A DNA stretch of 39,659 bases, taken from the NCBI GenBank assembly GCA_004376465.1, contig SOJU01000099.1, forward strand, positions 1 through 39,659. Reading direction: 5' to 3'. A program made the translations under genes and the position numbers. Position 1 is the first letter of the stretch. Each line of letters starts with the position of its first letter. Of this stretch, positions 28,844-38,132 are shown in pieces. The stretch comes from Anaerolineales bacterium. Its GTDB lineage: Bacteria > Chloroflexota > Anaerolineae > Anaerolineales > E44-bin32. Below the pieces are notes generated by a model. That model was not told the DNA's origin, ran no database searches, and was given only the letters and a program-made list of their open reading frames with translations.

Positions 28844-30313
28844 ATGAAAGGCAAGACAATCTTAATAGCACTAACTATGCTCGTTGTGGGGCTTCTTGCT
28901 ACTGCCTGCTCCCAGCAAGCGGATTCAACGCTGGCGCCAGCAACCGAGGCTCCAGTCGAACCGCCGAAGGTTAAAGTAAGTGGATCCGTTACGGACGGCG
29001 GACAGCTTTACGATAAATGGTGGAAAGTCGCAGGCGTTGACGAGCCCGCAGAGGACCATCCGCTCTGGGCTACACAGGACACCAACACCCGCAGCGGTAA
29101 GGATACTTGGCGCTGCAAGGAATGCCACGGCTGGGATTACATGGGCGCAGAAGGCGCCTATGGTTCCGGGTCTCACTTCACCGATTTCGCTGGCGTCTTC
29201 GATGCCAGCGGGATGAGTGATGGGGAGCTGCTTGGCTGGCTGGATGGTTCTACAACCGGCGACCACGATTTCTCGGTGATGGGTGAAGAAGCCCTCGGCA
29301 GCATGGTTACCTTTTTGCAAGATGGTCTGGTTGATCTGCGCGAGTACATCGACTATGACACGAAAACCCCGCTGGAAGCCGATGCCAATCATGGCCAGGA
29401 ACTCTACGACAACACCTGCACCGCATGCCACGGCCTTGACGGCCGCTCGATCAACTTCGGCGGCGATGATGACCCCGAGTACGTCGGGACTATCGCTATC
29501 GGCAATCCCTGGGAGTTCGCCCATAAAGTGCGCGCCGGCCAACCCGGCACCGATATGCCAGCCTCGATCGACAGCGGCTGGAGCATGCAGGACGTCATGG
29601 ATGTACTTGCCTTCTCCCAGAGTCTACCCGTCGAAGCCCCCGGGGCCGTATCCGTTGTTTCGCGCGGTGGTCGGCTGTACGACAAATGGTGGAAAGTGAC
29701 AGGCGTAGACGAGCCCACAGAAGACAACCCCGTCTGGGCTCGCCAAACTACCAACACCCGCAGCGGTAAGGATACTTGGCGCTGCAAGGAATGCCACGGC
29801 TGGGATTACATGGGCGCGCTAGGTCCCTACGGATCTGGCTCACATTTCACCGGTTTCCCGGGTGTGTTCTTCGCCCAGGACAAATCCCTAGAAGACATCG
29901 TTGCTCAGATCAGCGGGAACGTTGATCCCGACCACAACTTCTCCGCCATGGGTGAAGCAGCTATGACAGATATGGCTACCTTTATCAGAGAGGGCCAAAT
30001 CGACATGCGAGATGTCGTCGACTATGGCTCCGGTATCCCTGTCGGCGGCGACGGCGCGAACGGTGAAGAGCTCTTCACCAGCACCTGTGTCGCTTGCCAC
30101 GGGGAGGACGGCACCATGATCAACTTCGGGAGTGATGACGATCCCGAGTTTGTCGGCACTATCGCAATCGATAACCCATGGGAGTTCGTCCATAAGGTAC
30201 GGGCCGGTCAACCCGGCAGTCGCATGCCTTCGGCGATCGATCTGGGTTGGGATTTGCAGTATTTGATCGACCTGCTCACATTCGCCCAGGATCTGCCTGT
30301 TGAAGCACCATAA
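28844..30313 (+). CDS. Tetraheme cytochrome c lipoprotein with internal tandem duplication
   Basis: Lipobox LLATAC; CKECHGWDYMGA, CTACHG, CKECHGWDYMGA, CVACHG; two ~223-aa repeats. Confidence 0.88.
   Translation: MKGKTILIALTMLVVGLLATACSQQADSTLAPATEAPVEPPKVKVSGSVTDGGQLYDKWWKVAGVDEPAEDHPLWATQDTNTRSGKDTWRCKECHGWDYMGAEGAYGSGSHFTDFAGVFDASGMSDGELLGWLDGSTTGDHDFSVMGEEALGSMVTFLQDGLVDLREYIDYDTKTPLEADANHGQELYDNTCTACHGLDGRSINFGGDDDPEYVGTIAIGNPWEFAHKVRAGQPGTDMPASIDSGWSMQDVMDVLAFSQSLPVEAPGAVSVVSRGGRLYDKWWKVTGVDEPTEDNPVWARQTTNTRSGKDTWRCKECHGWDYMGALGPYGSGSHFTGFPGVFFAQDKSLEDIVAQISGNVDPDHNFSAMGEAAMTDMATFIREGQIDMRDVVDYGSGIPVGGDGANGEELFTSTCVACHGEDGTMINFGSDDDPEFVGTIAIDNPWEFVHKVRAGQPGSRMPSAIDLGWDLQYLIDLLTFAQDLPVEAP
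29081..29148 (+). repeat. 68-bp direct repeat copy 1 (second copy 29750..29817)
   Basis: accaacacccgcagcggtaaggatacttggcgctgcaaggaatgccacggctgggattacatgggcgc is identical at both sites, offset 669 bp. Confidence 0.9.
29750..29817 (+). repeat. 68-bp direct repeat copy 2
   Basis: Identical to 29081..29148. Confidence 0.9.
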
Positions 30314-30338
30314 AAATAGGTTTTGATCTCTGTTGTTT

Positions 30339-30367
30339 AGGCGGGCCAGGTTCACCTTGGCCCGCCT
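30339..30367 (+). terminator. Terminator-like hairpin after the tetraheme gene
   Basis: AGGCGGGCCA ggttcacct TGGCCCGCCT, 26 nt after stop; weak T-content downstream. Confidence 0.6.
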
Positions 30368-30616
30368 GCGCTTAAATTTGTTTCCAACCCACCATTCCCC
30401 AAAATATGGATTTCATACTACTCATCAGATCGACACGCAACCCCTAGGCGCGCACAGTACCTACATGGCCATCCAAGAATCAGGTAAATTGTATATAATT
30501 AGGATGTAACGGGAGTTATTTGGGTCACTTTACAACGTGACATTCTTCCCGCTCCCCGCATGACATGTCGCTCTATCCGCCCAAGCCTTGTGTTTTTCTG
30601 CACAAAGTTAATGTAG

Positions 30617-30645
30617 AATGGGTGGCGCTACCCATTCGAGTGGGT
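30617..30645. promoter_or_regulatory. Overlapping inverted repeats AATGGGT-N6-ACCCATT and ACCCA-N6-TGGGT
   Basis: Read directly in the long intergenic region upstream of the nonaheme cytochrome gene. Confidence 0.45.
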
Positions 30646-30778
30646 TGTTTGTCCTATGTCTTTTGGGAAATAGCGGGGTGCATCGGATGAGATGAGAGTG
30701 GGGGATAGGTTATCACACAATCCTTAACGAACTCGCGATGGAAGTAGGAGATGTTAGAATGTTAGCACTTTTTCGGGT

Positions 30779-31933
30779 ATGGATCTATCAACAAATCGTG
30801 GAGGCGCTTGTATGAGAAGTCGCCTGATTATTCGAGTCGCATTTATCCTCACGTTCAGTCTGATCTCCTTTTCACCTCTCGGGGTGAGCGAAGCAGTCGC
30901 TGACGGCGGGGATGCCCTCCCTCACCAGCAAGGCCTCGATAATGACACCTGTCTGACCTGCCATGACGTTCCCGGCATGCAAATGGAGCTCCCCTCAGGG
31001 CAGGTCCTTTATCTGACCGTCGATAGCGTATCTTACATTACTTCATCTCACGGCCATGAGGGCATTGCTTGTGTCGATTGCCACATAGGCTTCGATGGTT
31101 TTCCTCATGAGTCCATCTCGGCTCGCTCGATACGGGAATTCACCCTCGATCAATATACCCTCTGTGCTGAATGTCATGAGGATAAGTACGACGCTACACT
31201 CGATAGCGTTCACCAAAAGTCACTCGCGGGTGGAAACCTCGAGGCTGCCGTGTGCACCGACTGTCACGATCCTCATAGGACGCAGCCTCCTGATGTCCCA
31301 CGGAGCCGGATCCCCCAGACATGCGAGCGCTGTCACTCCCAGATTTATGACGTATATAAGGAAAGTGTTCACGGGGCCGCTCTCATCGGTGAGGGCAATC
31401 CAGATGTCCCTAGCTGCACCGATTGCCACGGCGTGCACGACGTCGAAGGTCCTACATCGAGCTCTTTCCACCTCTTCTCGCCCCAAATCTGCGCCGACTG
31501 CCACGCAGACGAAGAACGGATGGAGCGCTACGGGGTAAGCGCCGACGTATTCGAAACCTACGTCGCAGATTTCCACGGCACAACCGTGATCCTGTTTGAG
31601 GAGACCGCACCAGATCAGGAAACTAATAAGCCGGTTTGCATCGATTGCCACGGAGTCCATGACATGCTCAAAGTAGATGACCCGGAGAGTCGGGTCATTA
31701 AAAACAATCTGTTGACGACATGCCAAAAATGTCATCCCGACGCCGACGAGAATTTCCCCAGTTCGTGGTTGAGCCACTATAAACCTAGCCCGGAGAACAA
31801 CCCTGCCGTCTTCTATGTGGATCTCTTCTATAAGATTCTTATCCCGGGGGTGATCGGCGGTATGGTTCTATTCGTCGCTAGCGATGGCATTCGCCGGCTC
31901 ATTGAACGACGCGAGGGGGTGAGCGATGAGTGA
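30779..31933 (+). CDS. Nonaheme c-type cytochrome with signal peptide and C-terminal TM anchor
   Basis: Nine CxxCH (CLTCH, CVDCH, CAECH, CTDCH, CERCH, CTDCH, CADCH, CIDCH, CQKCH); C-terminal ILIPGVIGGMVLFVASD. True start likely MRSRL at 30812. Confidence 0.85.
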   Translation: MDLSTNRGGACMRSRLIIRVAFILTFSLISFSPLGVSEAVADGGDALPHQQGLDNDTCLTCHDVPGMQMELPSGQVLYLTVDSVSYITSSHGHEGIACVDCHIGFDGFPHESISARSIREFTLDQYTLCAECHEDKYDATLDSVHQKSLAGGNLEAAVCTDCHDPHRTQPPDVPRSRIPQTCERCHSQIYDVYKESVHGAALIGEGNPDVPSCTDCHGVHDVEGPTSSSFHLFSPQICADCHADEERMERYGVSADVFETYVADFHGTTVILFEETAPDQETNKPVCIDCHGVHDMLKVDDPESRVIKNNLLTTCQKCHPDADENFPSSWLSHYKPSPENNPAVFYVDLFYKILIPGVIGGMVLFVASDGIRRLIERREGVSDE

Positions 31934-33080
31934 AAAACGCTCTAAATACCTTCGTTTCGCAATCCCTGAACGTACCGAGCACTGGCTTTTCGTCATCACC
32001 TTCGCCACACTTGCTGTGACCGGTCTGGTACAGAGGTTCGCCTCTCTCGAGATAGCACAGGGAATTATTATGCTGCTTGGCGGGATCGAGACGGTGCGCG
32101 TCATCCATCGCCTGGCTGCGACAATGATGATGTTCGAGACCATTTATCACATCGGTGTTGTCGGCTACAAGGTATATGTGCGTCGTTCACCAATGAACAT
32201 GCTACCGGGATTGAACGACATTCGAGTCGCCTGGAAAGCGTTACTTCACAATCTCGGATTCGTAAAAGAGAAGGTCCAGCAGGGTCGCTACACCTTCGAA
32301 GAAAAAGCCGAATACTGGGCTGTTGTCTGGGGTACAGTTATCATGGCGATCACCGGTTTCGCGATGTGGAATCCCATCGCCACCACCCGCTTCCTGCCCG
32401 GTCAAATCATCCCGGCGGCGAAAGCCGCGCACGGTGCCGAGGCGGTTCTCGCCGTTTTGGCGATCATCGTCTGGCATTTTTACCACGTTCACCTGCGAAG
32501 ATTTAACACAAGCATGATCAGCGGGCACCTCGACGAGCAGGAAATGTTGGAGGAACACCCACTGGAGTTGGCCGATATAAAAGCGGGTACTAAAAAACGC
32601 GTCGCACCGGATATCCTACGCAAGCGCCGGTGGATTTACTTCCCTCTTTATGCGGTTATTGCCGCTATTCTGCTTGCGGGGGTCTATGCCTTCGTAACCA
32701 TCGAGGAGACATCCATCACGACATTGCCGCTCGCGGAACGAGTTTCCATCTATGTACCCCTAACCCCGACTCCCTTGCCGACTGCGCTGCCGACAAAGTC
32801 CCCACAAGAAATCGGGGCTACGTGGGATGCGGGTATCGGCGCACTCTTCCAAGAGAAATGCGGTCTATGCCATTCGGATCCCTCCGGCTTGGGTAATCTT
32901 GACCTAAGCGACTATCAGCCGGCTCTCACGGGAGGCGTGAGCGGTCTGTTGTTAATTCCCGGCGACTCCGCAAACAGCTTACTAATCATCCGCCAGACCA
33001 CCGGTGACCACCCCGGACAGTTTAGCGTTGAAGAACTCGCTCGCGTCCGAGACTGGATCGATGTTGGCGCGCCGCAATAG
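31926..33080 (+). CDS. FdhI/b561-type membrane cytochrome b fused to C-terminal monoheme cytochrome c domain
   Basis: Four-helix cytochrome b with TEHWLFVITFATLAVTGL, HRLAATMMMFETIYHIGVVGY, WHFYHVHLRRFN; C-terminal CGLCHSDPSG...IPGDSANSLLIIRQTTGDH. Confidence 0.82.
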   Translation: MSEKRSKYLRFAIPERTEHWLFVITFATLAVTGLVQRFASLEIAQGIIMLLGGIETVRVIHRLAATMMMFETIYHIGVVGYKVYVRRSPMNMLPGLNDIRVAWKALLHNLGFVKEKVQQGRYTFEEKAEYWAVVWGTVIMAITGFAMWNPIATTRFLPGQIIPAAKAAHGAEAVLAVLAIIVWHFYHVHLRRFNTSMISGHLDEQEMLEEHPLELADIKAGTKKRVAPDILRKRRWIYFPLYAVIAAILLAGVYAFVTIEETSITTLPLAERVSIYVPLTPTPLPTALPTKSPQEIGATWDAGIGALFQEKCGLCHSDPSGLGNLDLSDYQPALTGGVSGLLLIPGDSANSLLIIRQTTGDHPGQFSVEELARVRDWIDVGAPQ

Positions 33081-33114
33081 TGCCCAGGGCTGAGCGCCGA
33101 AGGAGACAAACATC

Positions 33115-34806
33115 ATGATGCGACGGATTCGAACATGGCTGCAAGGATTCTTCTTCCCACCACCTGGAAGCCGCCGAATCGTGCGCCTCCTACCCTATAT
33201 CATCCTTGGCGTTCTAAGCCTCGTTGTGCTGGTTACGGGCGCCTATGCCTGGGAATATACAAATTCGCCCGAATTCTGCGGCACGGCTTGCCACACAATG
33301 CCGCCGGAATACACCTCGTACTTAGTCTCGCCCCATGCTCGGGTAGATTGCGTCGAATGCCATATCGGGCGCGATTTCATCGCTACGCGGATAACCCGCA
33401 AGGCAGGCGATATTAAACACATTGTCTCTCTGGCCTTCAAGCAGTATGAATTCCCCATCCAAGCCGACGATTTGAGGCCCGCGCGGGACACCTGTGAGCA
33501 CTGCCATTTCCCAGAGAAGTTCTCGGACGACAGTTTACGTGAGATACGGACTTTCGCCAGTGACAAAACCAATACGCCGTCGAGCATCTTCCTAACCCTG
33601 AAAACCGGAGGGGGAACGCAGCGCGAAGGTCTCGGTCGCGGTATTCACTGGCACATCGAGAACAAAATATATTACCTGCCTGTCGATTCGGCCGAGCAGG
33701 AGATTCCCTTCGTTCGGGTTATCCAAGATAACGGTTCCCAAATCGACTTCGTCGAACTGGGTTTCTCTGTGAGTGCCGAAGAGATCGATACAGAATCCCT
33801 CCAAGAGATGGACTGCATCACCTGCCATAACCGGATCACGCATTTGGTTCTGAGACCCGAAGACGCGGTCGACGAAATGCTCGCACGCGGCCTCATCTCC
33901 CCACTCATCCCTGAAATCCGTCGAAAAAGCCTTGAGGTGCTGGATGCGCCATACGAAACAAAAGCTGCTGGACTGGAAGGTATAGAAGGGCTCTTAACGT
34001 TCTACCAGAAAGATTACGCGGAATATTATGCCATTAATAACAAGTTTGTTAATCAGGCAATCGATGCGCTCCTCGATTACTACCGCATTTCAGTTTTCCC
34101 GGAGCAGAAATCGGATTGGAATTCCCACAACGACAATCTTGGACATCAGGATAGCCCAGGATGCTTCCGATGCCACGACGGAGAACACCTGAACGAGCAG
34201 AACCAGGCAATTCGTCTTGAGTGCAACATCTGTCATTCTATTCCCGTTGTTGCCAAACCCTCTGATTTCATTACCAAGATCGAAATCAGCCGTGGACCGG
34301 AACCCGAGAGCCACCTCAATCCTAATTGGATAGCGCTTCACCGAGACGTATTCGACACCTCCTGCTCCAATTGCCATACTGTCGACAATCCAGGCGGGAC
34401 AGACGACTCTTCTTTCTGCTCAAACAGCGCCTGCCATGGAAATGTTTGGGAGTATGCCGGATTCGACGCGCCTGGCCTAAGAGAATTACTGCAGGCGCAA
34501 CTGCCGCCGGTGGCAATAACACCTACAGAGGCCGGACCCTTAACTTTTAATGCTACGATTGGTCCATTGTTTGAGTTGGAATGCGGTTCGTGTCATGGAG
34601 AAGGCGGCATCCAGAGTTTAAATCTAACCGAGTATGCAGCCGCCATGCAAGGTGGGATCAGCGGTCCCGCCATTATCCCTGGGGATGCCAACTCCAGTCT
34701 TGTCATACAACGGCAAACTGGAGACCTGCCGCACTTCTCGCAGTTCTCTCCGGAGGACTTGGCATTACTTATTGAGTGGATAAACGCTGGAACTCCTGAG
34801 GAATAA
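33115..34806 (+). CDS. NapC/NirT-like N-terminus fused to further multiheme regions and a C-terminal monoheme domain (nine heme sites)
   Basis: N-terminal TM then FCGTACHTMPPEY (CX3CH), CVECH, CEHCH, CITCH, CFRCH, CNICH, CSNCH, CSNSACH (CX4CH), CGSCH. Confidence 0.8.
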   Translation: MMRRIRTWLQGFFFPPPGSRRIVRLLPYIILGVLSLVVLVTGAYAWEYTNSPEFCGTACHTMPPEYTSYLVSPHARVDCVECHIGRDFIATRITRKAGDIKHIVSLAFKQYEFPIQADDLRPARDTCEHCHFPEKFSDDSLREIRTFASDKTNTPSSIFLTLKTGGGTQREGLGRGIHWHIENKIYYLPVDSAEQEIPFVRVIQDNGSQIDFVELGFSVSAEEIDTESLQEMDCITCHNRITHLVLRPEDAVDEMLARGLISPLIPEIRRKSLEVLDAPYETKAAGLEGIEGLLTFYQKDYAEYYAINNKFVNQAIDALLDYYRISVFPEQKSDWNSHNDNLGHQDSPGCFRCHDGEHLNEQNQAIRLECNICHSIPVVAKPSDFITKIEISRGPEPESHLNPNWIALHRDVFDTSCSNCHTVDNPGGTDDSSFCSNSACHGNVWEYAGFDAPGLRELLQAQLPPVAITPTEAGPLTFNATIGPLFELECGSCHGEGGIQSLNLTEYAAAMQGGISGPAIIPGDANSSLVIQRQTGDLPHFSQFSPEDLALLIEWINAGTPEE

Positions 34807-34823
34807 AGAGAGCGAGAAAGATT

Positions 34824-35303
34824 ATGGACGATAAGCAGCAACTTAAACGACGAGATTTTATGAGCATCGCCACATGGGCGATTGGTATATTGATCGGTGC
34901 AGGGATGGGACTACCGGCAATTGCATACATCATCGGTCCCGCACTTCGAGAAGATGAAGCCTTTGGGTGGATTCGCCTCGGTTCAATATCCAAGGTTGAG
35001 TTGGGAATACCAACCCTCTTTAAAGCCAAAATCGAACGGCAAACCGGTTGGATCGTGAATGAGGAAGAGATTACAGTCTATGTTCTGACTGAGAACGGAA
35101 GAGATTTTATTGCTATGTCCAATATTTGCACACACCTTGGATGCCGGGTTCGGTGGATCAAAGACCAAGACCAGTTCTTCTGCCCCTGCCATAACGGTGT
35201 CTTCAACAAGGCAGGAGGGGTAGTCGCTGGTCCCGTTCCACGCCCGTTGGATCGGTTCGAAGTGAAGGTTGAAGACGATCAACTCTTCATATTGGGAGGA
35301 TGA
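34824..35303 (+). CDS. petC: Rieske [2Fe-2S] protein
   Basis: Tat-like KRRDFM, N-terminal TM, CTHLGCRVRW...FFCPCHNGVF Rieske motifs. Confidence 0.93.
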   Translation: MDDKQQLKRRDFMSIATWAIGILIGAGMGLPAIAYIIGPALREDEAFGWIRLGSISKVELGIPTLFKAKIERQTGWIVNEEEITVYVLTENGRDFIAMSNICTHLGCRVRWIKDQDQFFCPCHNGVFNKAGGVVAGPVPRPLDRFEVKVEDDQLFILGG

Positions 35304-35304
35304 G

Positions 35305-35964
35305 ATGGTTACACAAATCAGTGAGTGGCTTGATGAGCGATTGGGTTGGCGATCGGTTTGGGAAACGATCTTCCTGCGAAAAGTCCCCAAGGTAAATTGG
35401 TCCTACACGCTGGGAAGCGCCACGCTCTTCGCGGCTGTCAACCAGGCTGTGACTGGTATTTTGTTGACCATCTACTACGTCCCTTCGCCGGATCAAGCCT
35501 ACGCTAGTGTTCAGTACATCACAACGCAGGTCCCTGCCGGATGGCTAATTCGCGGACTCCACCATTACGGTGCCAGCGCCATGATCCTTTTAACCGTGTT
35601 GCACATGGTGAGAGTCATATTCTACGGCTCTTATAAGTATCCTCGTGAGATGACCTGGTTCACCGGAGTCGGTCTTTTGCTCATTGTTTTTGGTTTCGGT
35701 TTTTCGGGCTACTTATTGCCGTGGGATCAAAAAGCCTTTTGGGCGACGACGGTGGGCACACGCATTGCCGAAGTGACTCCGCTCGTTGGGGACGCGATTC
35801 TGAGAATCATGCGCGGCGGCAAGGAACTCACTGCCATTACTCTGGCTCGCTTTTTCGGCGTACACGTTTGGTTCCTTCCAGCAACCCTGATCATCCTGAT
35901 TGGGATCCACTTATACCTCGTCATCCGCATTGGAATCAGCTCCGTTCCCACGCGAGAGGAGTAA
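35305..35964 (+). CDS. petB: Cytochrome b N-terminal domain (b6-type)
   Basis: GLHHYGASAMILLTVLHMVRV, GFSGYLLPWDQKAFWATTVGT, FFGVHVWFLPATLIILIGIHL. Start at 35305. Confidence 0.93.
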   Translation: MVTQISEWLDERLGWRSVWETIFLRKVPKVNWSYTLGSATLFAAVNQAVTGILLTIYYVPSPDQAYASVQYITTQVPAGWLIRGLHHYGASAMILLTVLHMVRVIFYGSYKYPREMTWFTGVGLLLIVFGFGFSGYLLPWDQKAFWATTVGTRIAEVTPLVGDAILRIMRGGKELTAITLARFFGVHVWFLPATLIILIGIHLYLVIRIGISSVPTREE

Positions 35965-35967
35965 GCC

Positions 35968-38067
35968 ATGGACGAGCAGAAGAAGCGAGAATATTACGAG
36001 AAATATCAAAAGGATAAAGAAAAGGGCATTTTCTTCTTTCCGGACCTGCTCTTCAAAGACGCCGTCGTATCCCTCCTTCTTTTCGTCGCATTGATTCTGC
36101 TCGCATACTTCGTTGGTGCACCCCTCGAAGAGCAAGCCAATCCGGCCGACACGACCTATACCCCAAGACCTGAATGGTACTTCATCTTTCTTTTCCAACT
36201 GCTGAAATACTTCCCAGGGTCAATGGAGGTAATCGGCGTAATCGCTATCCCGACCATCGCCATTCTAGTCCTAGCCGCTCTTCCTCTTCTGGATCGTGGA
36301 CCGAAGCGGCATTTCCTCAATCGCAAACTGTGGGTAGGCATCACCGCCCTGCTGATGGTCGGAGTTACAGGGCTTACTATCGTGGCCTTCCTGGAAGCAC
36401 CTCCTCCTTTTGATGCGTTTCGGGGTGATGAAACAGCCGCTCTTTACGCCGAGAACTGCGCAGGCTGCCATGGGCCTGCCATCAGCACCTCGTCAGGCAC
36501 AAACCTGCATACATTGATCGCAGAGGGCGAGCATGAAGGGATGCCGGCATGGAGTGCTGATCTCACTTCGGATCAAATTGACGCCCTCGCGGGCTTCATC
36601 CTCTCACCCCTTGGGAGCCGGTTGTTCGCGGACAACTGCGGAACGTGTCATCAAGCGGATCAATTGGTCGCAAGCAATCCGCTTGAGCTTAAACAAGCAT
36701 TGGAAGAAGGTGATGGGTATTCCGGCCATGAGGGAATCGCCGTCCCTGTTTGGTCCGACACCATGGCCCCGGAAGAGCGCACATCCCTGGTCAATTTCCT
36801 CATCGCACCAGACGGCCAACGACTTTTTTCGGTTAACTGCGCACCCTGTCATGGACAGTCGGTCGGCTTCGCAGGAACCGAAAGCGATCTTCGTTCTTTA
36901 ATCAGCCTGGGCGGATTGCACCTGGCCATGCCGCCCTGGCAAGAGTCTATGAGCGATGGGGAGATCGACCTTTTAGCGAAGTACGTGGTCGCCCCCGCCA
37001 CGGTTCCGGAAGCTCTGCCTGAATACCAACAACTCTGTTCCTCATGCCACGGTGATCGTGTTCCCAAGAGCGACGACTTCGATCAGGCTCGCGAGATCAT
37101 CGCCGGCGGCGGATCTCACCAAACCATGCCGATCTGGGGGAATATTCTGACTCCTCAGCAACTGGAAGCTTTAGTCGCGTACACATTAAGTGCTGCCAAT
37201 GGTACCCCGGCGGCGATCGGTCAAGCCCTGTACTCGCAATACTGCTCCGCATGCCATGGAGACTTCGGTGAAGGTGGGGCAAACCCCGCACTCTCGGGCG
37301 ATATCATTGCCCCCATCAGCACTGCGGAGTATCTCAAAACACGTGATAACCTGACATTACGCTCCGTCATTTCGCAAGGCCAACCAAACTTCGGTATGTC
37401 CCCCTTTGGAAGCACTTCCGGCGGCCCGCTGGACGAAGATGAGATCGACGCCATTGTGACCTTTATCCGCACCTGGGAGGACAACCCCCCTGTCGAGCTC
37501 CCGCCGGAGATACAAACCACCGCTATGCCGCTAAGCGGCCCCGAAATCTATACATCCTTATGCGCCCAATGCCATGGCGAGGCTGGGGAGGGAGGAATTG
37601 GTCCATCGCTTCTTGACGCATCACTTCAACAAACTTCTGACCGTGAGATTTTTGAATCCATCAGCATCGGCCACCCAATCACATCGATGATCGCCTGGGG
37701 TGAGATCCTCACTTCAGATCAAATCACCCAGATTGTCCGACACATTCGGAATATTACATCTTCCGAGCAATCACCCCCCGCGGGCGAAGTGTCCTTCTCC
37801 ACTGATGTGTTGATGATCATGGAAGCAAAATGCAACATGTGCCATGGATTGCTGGGGGGATGGGATGGCACGACCTATCGTTCGGTTATGGATTCTGGCG
37901 ACAACGCCCCTGTGGTAATCCCGGGCGATCCCGAGGGGAGTCTGTTGGGCCTGAAGATTCTGGGAGCACAAACTAAGGGCACCGTTATGCCCCCCGGCGG
38001 AAAGATGGACGCCGATGATATTCAGATAATCCTGGATTGGATCACTGCAGGCGCGCTAGATAACTAA
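35968..38067 (+). CDS. Cytochrome b C-terminal (subunit IV-like) domain fused to seven cytochrome c heme sites
   Basis: PEWYFIFLFQLLKYFPG (PEWY motif) plus three TMs, then CAGCH, CGTCH, CAPCH, CSSCH, CSACH, CAQCH, CNMCH. Confidence 0.9.
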   Translation: MDEQKKREYYEKYQKDKEKGIFFFPDLLFKDAVVSLLLFVALILLAYFVGAPLEEQANPADTTYTPRPEWYFIFLFQLLKYFPGSMEVIGVIAIPTIAILVLAALPLLDRGPKRHFLNRKLWVGITALLMVGVTGLTIVAFLEAPPPFDAFRGDETAALYAENCAGCHGPAISTSSGTNLHTLIAEGEHEGMPAWSADLTSDQIDALAGFILSPLGSRLFADNCGTCHQADQLVASNPLELKQALEEGDGYSGHEGIAVPVWSDTMAPEERTSLVNFLIAPDGQRLFSVNCAPCHGQSVGFAGTESDLRSLISLGGLHLAMPPWQESMSDGEIDLLAKYVVAPATVPEALPEYQQLCSSCHGDRVPKSDDFDQAREIIAGGGSHQTMPIWGNILTPQQLEALVAYTLSAANGTPAAIGQALYSQYCSACHGDFGEGGANPALSGDIIAPISTAEYLKTRDNLTLRSVISQGQPNFGMSPFGSTSGGPLDEDEIDAIVTFIRTWEDNPPVELPPEIQTTAMPLSGPEIYTSLCAQCHGEAGEGGIGPSLLDASLQQTSDREIFESISIGHPITSMIAWGEILTSDQITQIVRHIRNITSSEQSPPAGEVSFSTDVLMIMEAKCNMCHGLLGGWDGTTYRSVMDSGDNAPVVIPGDPEGSLLGLKILGAQTKGTVMPPGGKMDADDIQIILDWITAGALDN

Positions 38068-38132
38068 AAAAGGGGAAATCCTTTTGACCATTCCTGCGCC
38101 CGAGAAACAATTGCGACCAGCCAAGTCGAAGC

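Noticed and set aside
28925-29542. 205-aa minus-strand ORF antisense to the tetraheme gene
   Set aside because: Sense strand carries four heme motifs and a lipobox; antisense product lacks any signature.
31220-31777. 185-aa minus-strand ORF antisense to the nonaheme gene
   Set aside because: Entirely within a well-supported multiheme CDS; no independent evidence.
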